From: Calendula officinalis
Taxonomy: Eukaryota > Streptophyta > Magnoliopsida > Asterales > Asteraceae
Reading direction: 5' to 3'
Assembly (NCBI GenBank): GCA_963853835.1
Contig: OY970835.1
Span: 12,406,501 to 12,470,500, forward strand
DNA length: 64,000 nt
Made by a program: the position numbers and the translations under genes. The notes under the pieces are model-generated. The model saw only the letters and a program-made list of their open reading frames with translations. It was not told the origin of the DNA and did not search any database. Every line of letters begins with the position of its first letter. Within the stretch, counting starts at the first letter, position 1. Shown here one piece after another: positions 1 through 9,114 of the stretch.

Positions 1-1104
1 TAATGGTTCGACGACGATTGTTATGGGTAATGGACACCTATTACTTGTAAAATGGTTATCTATAGGCTATTGGTCATGGCTAGTAGTTATAATAGTTCAA
101 GGACCATCGATATGAGTTATGGACATTAGTGGTTATAATGGTTCACTGGCCTTGGTTATGGGTTATGGACACCTATTACTTGTAAAATGGATATCTATAG
201 GCTACTGGTCATGGTTACTAGTTATAATGGTTCATGGGCCATCAGTATCAGTTATGGACATCTATTACTTGTAAAATGGATATCTGTAGGCTATTGGACA
301 TGGCTAGTAGTTATAATGGTTCAAGGGCCATCAGTATCAGTTATGGACATCTAGTGGTTATAATGATTCAAGGACCATGGTTATGGGTTATGGACACCTA
401 TTACTTGTAAAATGGATATCTATAGGCTATTGGTCATGGCTAGTAGTTATAATGGTTCAAGGGCCATCGATATGAGTTATGGACATGTAGTGGTTATAAT
501 GGTTCACTGGCCTTGGTTATGGGTTATGGACACCTATTACTTGTAAAATGGATATTTATAGGCTATTGGTCATGGCTAGTAGTTATAATGGTTCAAGGGC
601 ACCTATTACTTGTAAAATGGATATCTGTAGGCTGTTGGACTTGGCTAGTAGTTATAATGGGTCAAGGGCCATCAGTATCAGTTATGGACATCTAGTGGTT
701 ATAATGATTCAAGGACCATGGTTATGGGTTATGGACACCTATTACTTGTAAAATGGATATCTATAGGCTATTGGTCATGGCTAGTAGTTATAATGGTTCA
801 AGGGCCATCAGTGTCAGTTTTGGACATCTAGTGGTTATAATGGTTCGACGACGATTGTTATGGGTAATGGACACCTATTACTTGTAAAATGGTTATCTAT
901 AGGCTATTGGTCATGGCTAGTAGTTAAATGGTTCAAGGACCATCTATATGAGTTATGGACATGTAGTGGTTATAATGGTTCACTGGCCTTGGTTATGGGT
1001 TATGGACACCTATTACTTGTAAAATGGATATCTATAGGCTACTGGTCATGGTTACTAGTTATAATGGTTCATGGGCCATCAATATCAGTTTTGGACACCC
1101 ATTA
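1..1104. repeat. Satellite 1: ~136-bp tandem repeat with 837-bp higher-order period
   Basis: The landmark CCTATTACTTGTAAAATGG recurs at 37, 172, 261 (first base changed), 397, 533, 602, 738, 874 and 1009, giving spacings of 135-136 bp with two short units of 89 and 69 bp. The 69-bp step is about half a unit, suggesting a dimeric origin. The order of full and short units repeats: the segment beginning at 1 (TAATGGTTCGACGACG) recurs at 838 and stays collinear to about 1100, so the higher-order period is 837 bp. The block is AT-rich, with many GGTTATGG and GGTTATAATGG submotifs, and shows no similarity to the GC-rich satellite that follows. The array runs off the left edge, so its true size is unknown. 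Short frames in it are by-products of the repeat. No gene is visible. Confidence 0.93.
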
Positions 1105-1125
1105 TAACTTCGGCCCAAACATCCC
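1095..1125. other. Junction between satellite 1 and satellite 2
   Basis: Satellite 1 is collinear with its previous 837-bp copy until about 1100 (equivalent to about 263 in the first copy). The sequence then passes without a spacer into a satellite 2 monomer tail (ACTTCGGCCC from about 1107). Satellite 2 enters mid-monomer, in the ATCCCTCTT subunit just before the unique segment. No target duplication or mobile-element end is visible at the join, so a recombination or end-joining breakpoint is the simplest reading. The exact base is uncertain by a few nucleotides. Confidence 0.75.
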
Positions 1126-2753
1126 TCTTCGGCCCGAACTCTTCAATATCCAAGATTGTGTGACAAAAGGTGCTATACTAAAACATTCATAACTTTCAGT
1201 TCGGGTGTCCGTTTCACGCCCACGAGTAACCAAAATTGCTGGTTCGTTCGTCACTGCCAAGAACAAGTTCGGCCCGAACTCTTCACTGTTCCCGACCCGA
1301 ACTTCAACCTCGGCCGGAACTCCGACCTCGGCCCGAACTTCAACCTCGGCCCGAACATCATCCTCGGCCCGAACACCGAACTTCGGCCCGAACAACGCTT
1401 CGGCCCGAACACCACTTCGGCCCGAACATCCCACTTCGGCCCGAACACCACTTCGGCCCGAACATCCCTCTTCGGCCCGAACTCTTCAATATCCAAGATT
1501 GTGTGACAAAAGGTGCTATACTAAAACATTCATAACTTTCAGCTCGGGTGTCCGTTTCACGCCCACGAGTAACCAAAATAGTTGGTTCGTTCGTCACTGC
1601 CAAGAACAAGTTCGGCCCGAACACTTCACAGTTCCCGGCCCGAACTTCATTTTCGGCCCGAACTTCAACCTCGGCCCGAACTCCAACCTCGGCTCGAACT
1701 CCGACCTCGGCCCGAACTTCAAGCTCGGCCCGAACATCATCCTCGACCCGAACACCGAACTTCGGCCCGAACACCACTTCGGCCCGAACACCAATTCGGC
1801 CCGAACATCCCACTTCGGCCAGAACACCACTTCGGCCCGAACATCCCTCTTCGGCCCGAACTCTTCAATATCCAAGATTGTGTGACAAAAGGTGCTATAC
1901 TAATACATTTATTACTTTCAGCTCGGGTGTCCGTTTCACGCACACGAGTAACCAAAATAGCTGGTTCGTTCGTCACGGCCAAGAACAAGTTCGGCCCGAA
2001 CTCTTCACTGTTCCCGGCCCGAACTTCATTTTCGGCCCGAACTTCAACCTCGGCCCGAACTCCGACCTCGGCCCGAACGTCAACCTCGGCCCGAACATCA
2101 TCCTCAGCCCGAACACCGAAGTTCGGCCCGAACACCACTCCGTCCCGAACACCACTTCGGCCCGAACACCACTTCGGCCCGAACATCCCACTTCGGCCTG
2201 AACACCACTTCGGCCCGAACATCCCTCTTCGGCCCGAAATCTTCAATATCCAAGATTGTGTGACAAAAGGTGCTATACTAAAACATTCATAACTTTCAGC
2301 TCGGGTGTCCGTTTCACGCCCACGAGTAACCAAAATAGCTGGTTCGTTCGTCACTGCCAAGAACAAGTTCGGCTCGAACTCTTCACTGTTCCCGGCCCGA
2401 ACTTCATTTTCGGCCAGAACTTCAACCTCGGCCCGAACTCCGACCTCGTCCCGAACTTCAACCTCGGCCCGAACATCATCCTCGGCCCGAACACCGAACT
2501 TCGGCCCGAACACCACTTCGGCCCGAACATCCCACTTCGGCCCGAACACCACTTCGGCCCGAACATCCCTCTTCGGCCCGAACTCTTCAATATCCAAGAT
2601 TGTGTGACAAAAGGTGCTATACTAAAACATTCATAACTTTCAGCTCGAGTGTCCGTTTCACACCCACGAGTAACCAAAATAGCTGGTTCGTTCGTCACTG
2701 CCAAGAACAAGTTCGGCCCGAACTCTTCACTGTTCCCGGCCCGAACTTCATTT
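1105..2753. repeat. Satellite 2 array, block 1 (~4.5 monomers)
   Basis: This GC-rich satellite has a monomer in two parts. A unique ~115-bp segment runs from the CCAAGATTGTGTGAC motif through AACTTTCAG, GGTGTCCGTTTCACGCC and GGTTCGTTCGTCACTGCC to AGAACAAG. It is followed by about twelve 17-19-bp subunits, each starting CGGCCCGAAC and ending in a variant tail such as TTCAACCT, TCCGACCT, ATCATCCT, ACCGAACTT, ACCACTT or ATCCCACTT. Unique segments begin near 1150, 1495, 1880, 2250 and 2595, so monomers are about 343-380 bp; differences are whole subunits. The last monomer carries the class-2 variants CTCGAGTG and TTTCACACCC and is interrupted by solo LTR A. All six frames are partly open only because the subunits lack stops. 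Confidence 0.95.
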
Positions 2754-2815
2754 TGTTAGGGCAAAGCCCATGTCCCTTGTTATCTTATGATTACAAAACA
2801 AACAAGTGGGGCAGA

Positions 2816-3121
2816 TCTCATACTGAGCTACTCAGTATAGGTCTGATACTGAGTAGATAGACGTCGATCAGATATGACAGCACAAAACCTTTGAAGATGA
2901 TCACAACTGAGTTGCACTGACCTACTCAGTATCGGTCTCATACTGAGCTACTCAGTATATGTCTGATACTGAGTAGAATGACCGAGTTATCCGTGCATGA
3001 TCTTCTGCCCTCAACTTGTTGGTACTAGTGTTAAGTCTCAGTCCTATACTGAGTGGTCAGTATTGGGCACTCAGTATTGGAACTCAGTATTGAAACTCAA
3101 TACTGAGTAGAAGGACTGAGT
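2816..3121 (+). repeat. TACTGAG/CTCAGTA motif array in the U3 part of the LTR
   Basis: About 300 bp of the LTR is dominated by ATACTGAG and its complement CTCAGTAT. Two near-identical blocks each contain the inverted repeat ATACTGAG-CTA-CTCAGTAT (near 2819-2838 and 2939-2958) followed by TCTGATACTGAGTAG. A third block has ACTGAGTGGTCAGTATT and further CTCAGTATTG copies. All full-length LTRs in the window keep this array. It lies upstream of the TATA box, so repeated transcription-factor sites are possible; foldback RNA is an alternative. Function is inferred from position only. Confidence 0.7.
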
Positions 3122-3229
3122 TAATATTTCCATGTTTACTTAATTAGTCAAATCTTTTAATCATGGTATGTATTTATTAGAATTGGGAGTTACATATAGA
3201 ATAGGGTTAATTGTAAAACCTCTATACAT

Positions 3230-3241
3230 TATAAATAGAGG
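3230..3241 (+). promoter_or_regulatory. Candidate LTR TATA box, locus A
   Basis: TATAAATAGAGG matches the plant TATA consensus and lies about 475 bp into the LTR. Transcription would start roughly 30 bp downstream, near 3260-3270, defining the U3/R boundary. Loci B, F and H have TATGAATAG at the same place, and the 5' LTRs of D, E and G lack the region altogether. No start-site data are available. Confidence 0.6.
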
Positions 3242-3275
3242 TTTAGTCTTTAGTTGTTAATCATCCTTTTGGATC

Positions 3276-3303
3276 CCGGTTGATCATTTGTGTGGATCAC
3301 CGG
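3276..3303 (+). other. Imperfect inverted repeat downstream of the LTR TATA box
   Basis: CCGGTTGATCA and TGGATCACCGG face each other across a short spacer and pair except for a bulge. The element lies about 45 bp after the TATA box and so would be in the 5' end of the transcript. It is removed by the 40-bp deletion in the 3' LTR of locus D and is cut by the 368-bp deletion in the 5' LTRs of D, E and G. A structural role in the RNA is possible but unproven. Confidence 0.4.
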
Positions 3304-3462
3304 TAACCCAATTCTAAATGTAACACTTTGTGGAGTGTCCTTGGTTATTCCGCAACCAAGAACACATTTTATACGTTTGTGCTTAATAAGAATAATCGTA
3401 TGACGTATATGATCTTGTTTTTACCGATTTTACTAACAATATTGGGGTTCGTGGGTCCTACA

Positions 3463-4895
3463 CATTTTCGGCCCGAACTTCAACCTCGGCCCGAACTGCA
3501 ACCTCGGCCCGAACTCCGACCTCGGCCCGAACTTCAACCTCGGCCCGAACATCATCCTCGGCCCGAACACCGAACTTCGGCCCGAACACCACTTCGGCCT
3601 GAACACCACTTCGGCCCGAACATCCCACTTCGGCCCGAACACCACTTCAGCCCGAACATCCCACTTCGGCCCGAACTCTTCAATATCCAAGATTGTGTGA
3701 CAAAAGGTGTTATACTAAAACATTCATAACTTTCAGCTCGGGTGTCCGTTTCACGCCCACGAGTAACCAAAATAGCTGGTTCGTTCGTCACTGCCAAGAA
3801 CAAGTTCGGCCCGAACTCTTCACTCTTCCCGGCCCGAACTTCATTTTCGGCCCGAACTTCAACCTCGGCCCGAACTTCAACCTCAGCCCGAACTCCAACC
3901 TCGGCCCGAACTTCAACCTCGGCCCGAACATCATCCTCGGCCCGAACACCGAACATCGGCCCAAACACCACTTCGGCCCGAACACCACTTCGGCCCGAAC
4001 ATCCCACTTCGGCCCGTACACCACTTCGGCCCGAACATCCCACTTCGGCCCGAACTCTTCAATATCCAAGATTGTGTGACAAAAGGTGCTATACTAAAAC
4101 ATTCATAACTTTCGGCTCGGGTGTCCGTTTCACGCCCACGAGTAACCAAAATAGCTGGTTCGTTCGTCACTGCCAAGAACAAGTTCGGCCCGAACTCTTC
4201 ACTGTTCCCGGCCCGAACTTCATTTTCGGCCCGAACTTCAACCTCGGCCCGAACTCCGACATCGGCCCGAACTTCAACCTCGGCCCGAACATCATCCTCG
4301 GCCCGAACACCGAAATTCGGCCCGAACACCACTTCGGTCCGAACATCCCACTTCGGCCCGAACACCACTTCGGCCCGAACATCCCTCTTCGGCCCGAACT
4401 CTTCAATATCCAAGATTGTGTGGCAAAAGGTGCTATACTAAAACATTCATAACTTTCAGCTTGGGTGTCCGTTTCACGCCCACGAGTAACCAAAATAGCT
4501 GGTTCGTTCGTCACTGCCAAGAACAAGTTCGGCCCGAACTCTTCACTGTTCCCGGCCCGAACTACATTTTCGGCCCGAACTCCGACCTCGGCCCGAACTT
4601 CAACCTCGGCCCGAACATCATCCTCGGCCCGAACACCGAACTTCGGCCCGAACACCACTTCGGCCCGAACATCCCACTTCGGCCCGAACACCACTTCGGC
4701 CCGAACATTCCTCTTCGGCCCGAACTCTTCAATATCCAAGATTGTGTGACAAAAGGTGCTATACTAAAACATTCATAACTTTCAGCCTGGGTGTCCGTTT
4801 CACACCCACGAGTAACCAAAATAGCTGGTTCGTTCGTCACTGCCAAGAACAAGTTCGGCCCGAACTCTTCACTGTTCCCGGCCCGAACTTCATTT
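3463..4895. repeat. Satellite 2 array, block 2 (between LTR loci A and B)
   Basis: About four monomers lie between two LTRs. The first resumes exactly where the monomer was cut at 2753, starting with the duplicated CATTT, and continues with the unusual subunit tail TGCAACCT that marks most post-LTR segments. Unique segments begin near 3688, 4065, 4410 and 4737. The block is collinear with 33117-34568 and closely related to 23944-25360. The last monomer carries CAGCCTGGGTG, the variant that marks the left flank of solo LTRs B, F and H. No gene is visible. Confidence 0.94.
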
Positions 4896-5606
4896 TGTTA
4901 GGGCAAAGCCCATGTCCCTTGTTATCTTATGATTACAAAACAAACAAGTGGGGCAGATCTCATACTGAGCTACTCAGTATAGGTCTGATACTGAGTAGAT
5001 AGACGTCGATCAGATATGACAGCACAAAACCTTTGAAGATGATCACAAATGAGTTGCACTGACCTACTTAGTATCGGTCTCATACTGAGCTACTCAGTAT
5101 ATATGTCTGATATTGAGTAGAATGACCGAGTTATCCGTGCATGATCTTCTGCCCTCAACTTGTTGGTACTAGTGTTAAGTCTCAGTCCTATACTGAGTGG
5201 TCAGTATTGGGCACTCAGTATTGGAACTCAGTATTGAAACTCAATACTGAGTAGAAGGACTGAGTTAATATTTCCATGTTTACTTAATTAGTCAAATCTT
5301 TTAATCATGGTATGTATTTATTAGAATTGGGAGTTACATATAGAATATGGTTAATTGTAAAACCTCTATACATTATGAATAGAGGATTCGTCTTTAGTTG
5401 TTAAGCATCCTTTTGGATCCCGGTTGATCATTTGTGTGGATCACCGGTAACCCAATTCTAAATGTAACACTTTGTGGAGTGTTCTTGGTTATTCCGCAAC
5501 CAAGAACACATTTTATACGTTTGTGCTTAATAAGAATAATCGTATGACGTATATGATCTTGTTTTTACCGATTTTACTAACAATATTGGGGTTCGTGGGT
5601 CCTACT
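4896..5606 (+). mobile_element. Locus B: solo LTR (711 bp)
   Basis: A solo LTR at the same satellite position as A, flanked by CATTT at 4891-4895 and 5607-5611. Its last base has changed (CCTACT instead of CCTACA), and the next satellite base after the duplication has changed as well. It belongs to the 711-bp form with TATATATGTCTG. The TATA box reads TATGAATAG at 5374, a change shared with solo LTRs F and H. Its left flank has CAGCCTGGGTG, also shared with F and H. These shared changes show that B, F and H are copies of one ancestral solo-LTR locus rather than three separate collapses. Confidence 0.95.
5374..5385 (+). promoter_or_regulatory. Mutated TATA box in solo LTR B
   Basis: TATGAATAGAGG replaces TATAAATAGAGG. 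The same A-to-G change is present at 25839 (F) and 35047 (H) and in no other LTR of the window. It probably weakens the promoter and is a diagnostic marker for the solo-LTR locus class. Confidence 0.6.
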
Positions 5607-7040
5607 CATTTCCGGCCCGAACTTCAACCTCGGCCCGAACTGCAACCTCGGCCCGAACTCCGACCTCGGCCCGAACTTCAACCTCGGCCCGAACATCAAC
5701 CTCGGCCCGAACACCGAACTTCGGTCCGAACACCACTTCGGCCTGAACACCACTTCGGCCCGAACATCCCAATTCGGCCCGAACACCACTTTGGCCCGAA
5801 CATCCCTCTTCGGCCCGAACTCTTCAATATCCAAGATTGTGTGACAAAAGGTGCTATACTAAAACATTCATAACTTTCAGCTCGGGTGTCCGTTTCACGC
5901 CCACGAGTAACCAAAATAGCTGGTTCGTTCGTCACTGCCAAGAACAAGTTCGGCCCGAACTCTTCACTCTTCCCGGCCCGAACTTCATTTTCGGCCCGAA
6001 CTTCAACCGCAGCCCGAACTTCAACCTCGGCCCGAACTCCGACCTCGGCCCGAACTTCAACGTCGGCCCGAACATCATCCTCGGCTCGAACACCGAACTT
6101 CGGCCCGAACACCACTTCGGCCCGAACATCCCACTTCGGCCCGTACACCACTTTGGCCCGAACATCCCTCTTCGGCCCGAACTCTTCAATATCCAAGATT
6201 GTGTGACAAAAGGTGCTATACTAAAACATTCATAACTTTCAGCTCGGGTGTCCGTTTCACGCCCACGAGTAACCAAAATAGCTGGTTCGTTCGTCACTGC
6301 CAAGAACAAGTTCGGCCCGAACTCTTCACTGTTCCCGGCCCGAACTTCATTTTCGGCCCGAACTTCAACCTCGGCCCGAACTCCGACATCGGCCCGAACT
6401 TCAACCTCGGCCTGAACATCATCCTCGGCCCGAACACCGAACTTCGGTCCGAACACCACTTCGGCCCGAACATCCCACTTCGGCCCGAACACCACTTCGG
6501 CCCGAACATCCCTCTTCGGCCCGAACTCTTCAATATCCAAGATTGTGTGGCAAAAGGTGCTATACTAAAACATTCATAACTTTCAGCTCGGGTGTCCGTT
6601 TCACGCCCACGAGTAACCAAAATAGCTGGTTCGTTCGTCACTGCCAAGAACAAGTTCGGCCTGAACTCTTCACTGTTCCCGGCCCGAACTACATTTTCAC
6701 CCCGAACTTCAACCTCGGCCCGAACTCCGACCTCGGCCCGAACTTCAACCTCGGCCCGAACATCATCCTCGGCCCGAACACCGAACTTCGGCCCGAACAC
6801 CACTTCGGCCCGAACATCCCACTTCGGCCCGAACACCACTTCGGCCCGAACATCCCTCTTCGGCCCGAACTCTTCAATATCCAAGATTGTGTGACAAAAG
6901 GTGCTATACTAAAACATTCATAACTTTCAGCTCGGGTGTCTATTTCACGCCCACGAGTAACCAAAATAGCTGGTTTGTTCGTCACTGCCAAGAACAAGTT
7001 CGGCCCGAACTCTTCACTGTTCCCGGCCCGAACTTCATTT
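5607..7040. repeat. Satellite 2 array, block 3 (between LTR loci B and C)
   Basis: About four monomers, with unique segments starting near 5832, 6194, 6538 and 6882 (spacings 362, 344 and 344 bp). The same spacings occur in 35280-36713, every landmark shifted by exactly 29,673 bp, so these two blocks are a recent duplication without net length change. The final monomer carries CTGGTTTGTTCG, the variant that marks the left flank of class-1 elements C and I. No gene is visible. Confidence 0.94.
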
Positions 7041-7751
7041 TGTTAGGGCAAAGCCCATGTCCCTTGTTATCTTATGATTACAAAACAAACAAGTGGGGCA
7101 GATCTCATACTGAGCTACTCAGTATAGGTCTGATACTGAGTAGATAGACGTCGATCAGATATGATAGCACAAAACCTTTGAAGATGATCACAAATGAGTT
7201 GCACTGACCTACTCAGTATCGGTCTCATACTGAGCTACTCAGTATATATGTCTGATACTAAGTAGAATGACCGAGTTATCCATGCATGATCTTCTGCCCT
7301 CAACTTGTTGGTACTAGTGTTAAGTCTCAGTCCTATACTGAGTGGTCAGTATTGGGCACTCTGTATTGGAACTCAGTATTGAAACTCAATACTGAGTAGA
7401 AGGACTGAGTTAATATTTCCATGTTTACTTAATTAGTCAAATCTTTTAATCATGGTATGTATTTATTAGAATTGGAAGTTACATATAGAATAGGGTTAAT
7501 TGTAAAACCTCTATACATTATAAATAGAGGTTTAGTCTTTAGTTGTTAAGCATCCTTTTGGATCCCGGTTGATCATTTGTGTGGATCACCGGTAACCCAA
7601 TTCAAAATGTAACACTTTGTGGAGTGTTCTTGGTTATTCCGCAACCAAGAACACATTTTATACGTTTGTGCTTAATAAGAATAATCGTATGACGTATATG
7701 ATCTTGTTTTTACCGATTTTACTAACAATATTGGGGTTCGTGGGTCCTACA
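7041..7751 (+). repeat. 5' LTR of locus C (711 bp)
   Basis: Intact TG...CA LTR with the full TACTGAG array, TATATATGTCTG and a TATA box at 7519. Class-1 markers shared with the 5' LTR of I include GATAGCAC and CCATGCATG (other LTRs have GACAGCAC and CCGTGCATG). Confidence 0.95.
7519..7530 (+). promoter_or_regulatory. Candidate TATA box, 5' LTR of locus C
   Basis: TATAAATAGAGG lies 478 bp into the 5' LTR. C and I are the only two-LTR elements here whose 5' LTR keeps this promoter region, so they are the only ones that could start a full genomic transcript from their own LTR. Confidence 0.6.
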
Positions 7752-7753
7752 AT

Positions 7754-7765
7754 TGGTATCAGAGT
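7754..7765 (+). other. Primer-binding site, locus C (one mismatch)
   Basis: TGGTATCAGAGT starts two bases after the 5' LTR. It matches the complement of the 3' end of plant initiator tRNA-Met except the last base (C in D, E, G and I). Confidence 0.9.
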
Positions 7766-8410
7766 GGTTCAAAGTTATCTACAACTTTGATGATCTTTTA
7801 ACCCTATATATTGTTGAAGATCAAGTCTTTTCATATAGAAGAACTTTGCAGAATTTTCGTCATTTTCTGTGCACGGGTAGAAGAAATGCCGGATCTCCTT
7901 CGTTAACAGTCGAATATGTGTGAAATTTGAACAGGAGGCTCTCAACACACAGACACACAATCTGACCGTTCAGTTTTGTATTTGAAGATTCGCGTAGAGC
8001 GATATGGTAGGCGCATCAGGTCATATATTTTGTTTTTTATTCCTTACCTGCTGGGCAGCCATGGAAGAAAAATTGGCTCTCCTTCTTTAAACATCGAATG
8101 AGCGGGAAATTTTAACAGAAGGTTCACCATAATGTGTTTAATGTTTTCACCGTTCAGATCTTCAAAAGGAATCGTTAATTAAGAGATATACATTTTTGAA
8201 GATTATTGACGAATATTTATGGTATGTTTTTAATTCTGCGCAACTGTGATAAAACGACTATTATATCTTTTGTAACCGTTGAATTTTCATGAATTTTGGA
8301 TATTATATCCATAACACATACATGTACTCGGTATCAAAATTTCAGACTGATCAGTAACATATACTGAGAGATACATATTTTCAAAGTTAGTGGTTTTCTG
8401 ATACTGATTG

Positions 8411-8436
8411 TCTCATACTGAGTGGTCAGTATGAGA
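8411..8436. other. Perfect 11-bp inverted repeat inside the element
   Basis: TCTCATACTGA and its exact complement TCAGTATGAGA are separated by GTGG. The hairpin recurs at 19067-19092, 22531-22556, 31705-31730 and 38078-38103. Its arms contain the ATACTGA motif that is repeated in the LTR, so the interior and LTR share a sequence vocabulary. Role unknown. Confidence 0.7.
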
Positions 8437-8755
8437 CTGCAGTGATTGTTTCAACCGTTGGATCCTTCTGATTTTTGGATATGATGTTGAAGACAGGTAT
8501 AGGTATGTTGTGTAAAAAATTCATAATGATCAGAAGATTATACTTGGAGATATGATTTTTTGAAGTTGCTGCAAAATTAGAGAAATGAAATTCTGCATGC
8601 TGAATTATACAAGTGAGTATGTTTCACGTATTTTTCTCCTTTTAGTCATAAGAAATCATCTTAAACTGAGGAAATCTATAAGTTGATTGATTCCTTAGTG
8701 ATGTTTCAAGTCAAAGATAAAATATACCGAACAGTTTAAGGAGATAACTCTGATT

Positions 8756-8768
8756 CAGGGGGAGAAAA
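8756..8768 (+). other. Extra polypurine-tract-like motif 1 in locus C
   Basis: CAGGGGGAGAAAA lies about 350 bp upstream of the 3' LTR, at the end of the first copy of the duplicated ~200-bp segment. A second such tract is at 8983. Upstream extra purine tracts are known in some plant copia lineages; here they may simply be duplicated 3' untranslated sequence. Confidence 0.5.
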
Positions 8769-8982
8769 CACAATGTGATATGTGTTTTCTTTATATGAAG
8801 CTAAAGTTCTTTTAAGCTAAGATGTTCATGCTAAGTTATTCAAGGGGGTACGTGTCACACATTATTTTACAATCATTTGAATCATTACAAACTGAGGAAA
8901 TCTACTAATTGAATGATTCCTTAGTGATGTTTCATTACAATTCAAATCTACCGGACAGTTTGAGAAAGGAGTCAATGATTGT

Positions 8983-8994
8983 GGGGGAGAAAAG
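8983..8994 (+). other. Extra polypurine-tract-like motif 2 in locus C
   Basis: GGGGGAGAAAA ends the second copy of the duplicated segment, about 120 bp before the functional-looking tract at 9105. A copy is present in D, G and I; in E the run is broken (GGAGGAGAAAA). Confidence 0.5.
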
Positions 8995-9104
8995 TTAGTG
9001 TGATATATAGTTTCTTGAAGTACTCGGTGAATAAAGAATATGAAAAGATCTCAAAAAGAAGACGATACAAGACAAGATTGAAGATTGTTTGGTTATCATT
9101 TGAT

Positions 9105-9113
9105 AGGGGGAGA
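9105..9113 (+). other. Polypurine tract, locus C
   Basis: AGGGGGAGA ends one base before the 3' LTR, the expected place for the primer of plus-strand synthesis. Confidence 0.9.
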
Positions 9114-9114
9114 T

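Larger units (their letters stand above)
2754..3462 (+). mobile_element. Locus A: solo LTR (709 bp), class 2
   Basis: A complete LTR begins TGTTAGGGCAAAGC and ends GGGTCCTACA. It is flanked by CATTT at 2749-2753 and 3463-3467, a perfect 5-bp target duplication inside the satellite tail AACTTCATTTTCGG. There is no internal region, primer site or second LTR, so this is a solo LTR left by LTR-LTR recombination. Its left flank has CTCGAGTG and CACACCC, shared only with loci D, E and G, and its body matches the 709-bp 3' LTRs of E and G (TATATGTCTG, ACTGAGTAGAATG, CCCTCAAC). I infer that A is a class-2 element that lost its interior. The LTR has a TATA box at 3230 and an AATAA-rich stretch near 3383-3396 that could act in 3' end formation. 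Confidence 0.96.
7752..9114 (+). other. Non-coding internal region of locus C with two sets of degenerate repeats
   Basis: This AT-rich segment has no long frame. Four diverged units can be aligned at about 7890-8000, 8075-8210, 8272-8395 and 8450-8575. Each has part of a pattern running from a GGATCC/GGCTCT-TTCTT-like start through a GAATTTT/GAAATTTT stretch to a CCGTTCAG or TGATCAG motif and then AGAGATATAT...TTTTTGAAG. After them, about 8611-8810 and 8836-9030 are two copies of a segment containing AACTGAGGAAATCTA, ATTCCTTAGTGATGTTTCA and a GGGGGAGAAAA tract. The region resembles joined 5' and 3' untranslated sequence of a larger element that lost its coding part; this is inference. The same structure is present at 18409, 21872, 31046 and 37425. 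Confidence 0.75.

Noticed and set aside
513..1192. Short frames in satellite 1
   Set aside because: Repeat-derived; they follow the 136-bp period and stop at random points.
2749..2753. CATTT as a sequence-specific integration target
   Set aside because: Considered because all nine sites share it, but the shared flank variants and shared LTR deletions show that the loci are copies of each other, so they do not count as independent insertions.
3328..3729. 133-codon frame starting in the LTR end and running into the satellite (also at 5472, 25937, 32982, 35145 and 39356)
   Set aside because: Its first part is LTR sequence that includes the U5 end and target duplication and its second part is satellite. 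It recurs only because the LTR-satellite join was duplicated. No known protein is recognisable.
7754..7765. tRNA gene at the primer-binding site
   Set aside because: Only 12 bases match the tRNA 3' end; there is no cloverleaf or A/B box around it.
7775..7960. 61-codon minus-strand frame in the element interior (also 37448-37633)
   Set aside because: Short, antisense to the element, overlapping the first degenerate repeat; no similarity to a known product.
7752..9114. Possible gag or reverse transcriptase remnant in the element interior
   Set aside because: I looked for a zinc knuckle, protease, integrase or polymerase motif in translated frames and saw none; all frames are short and interrupted.
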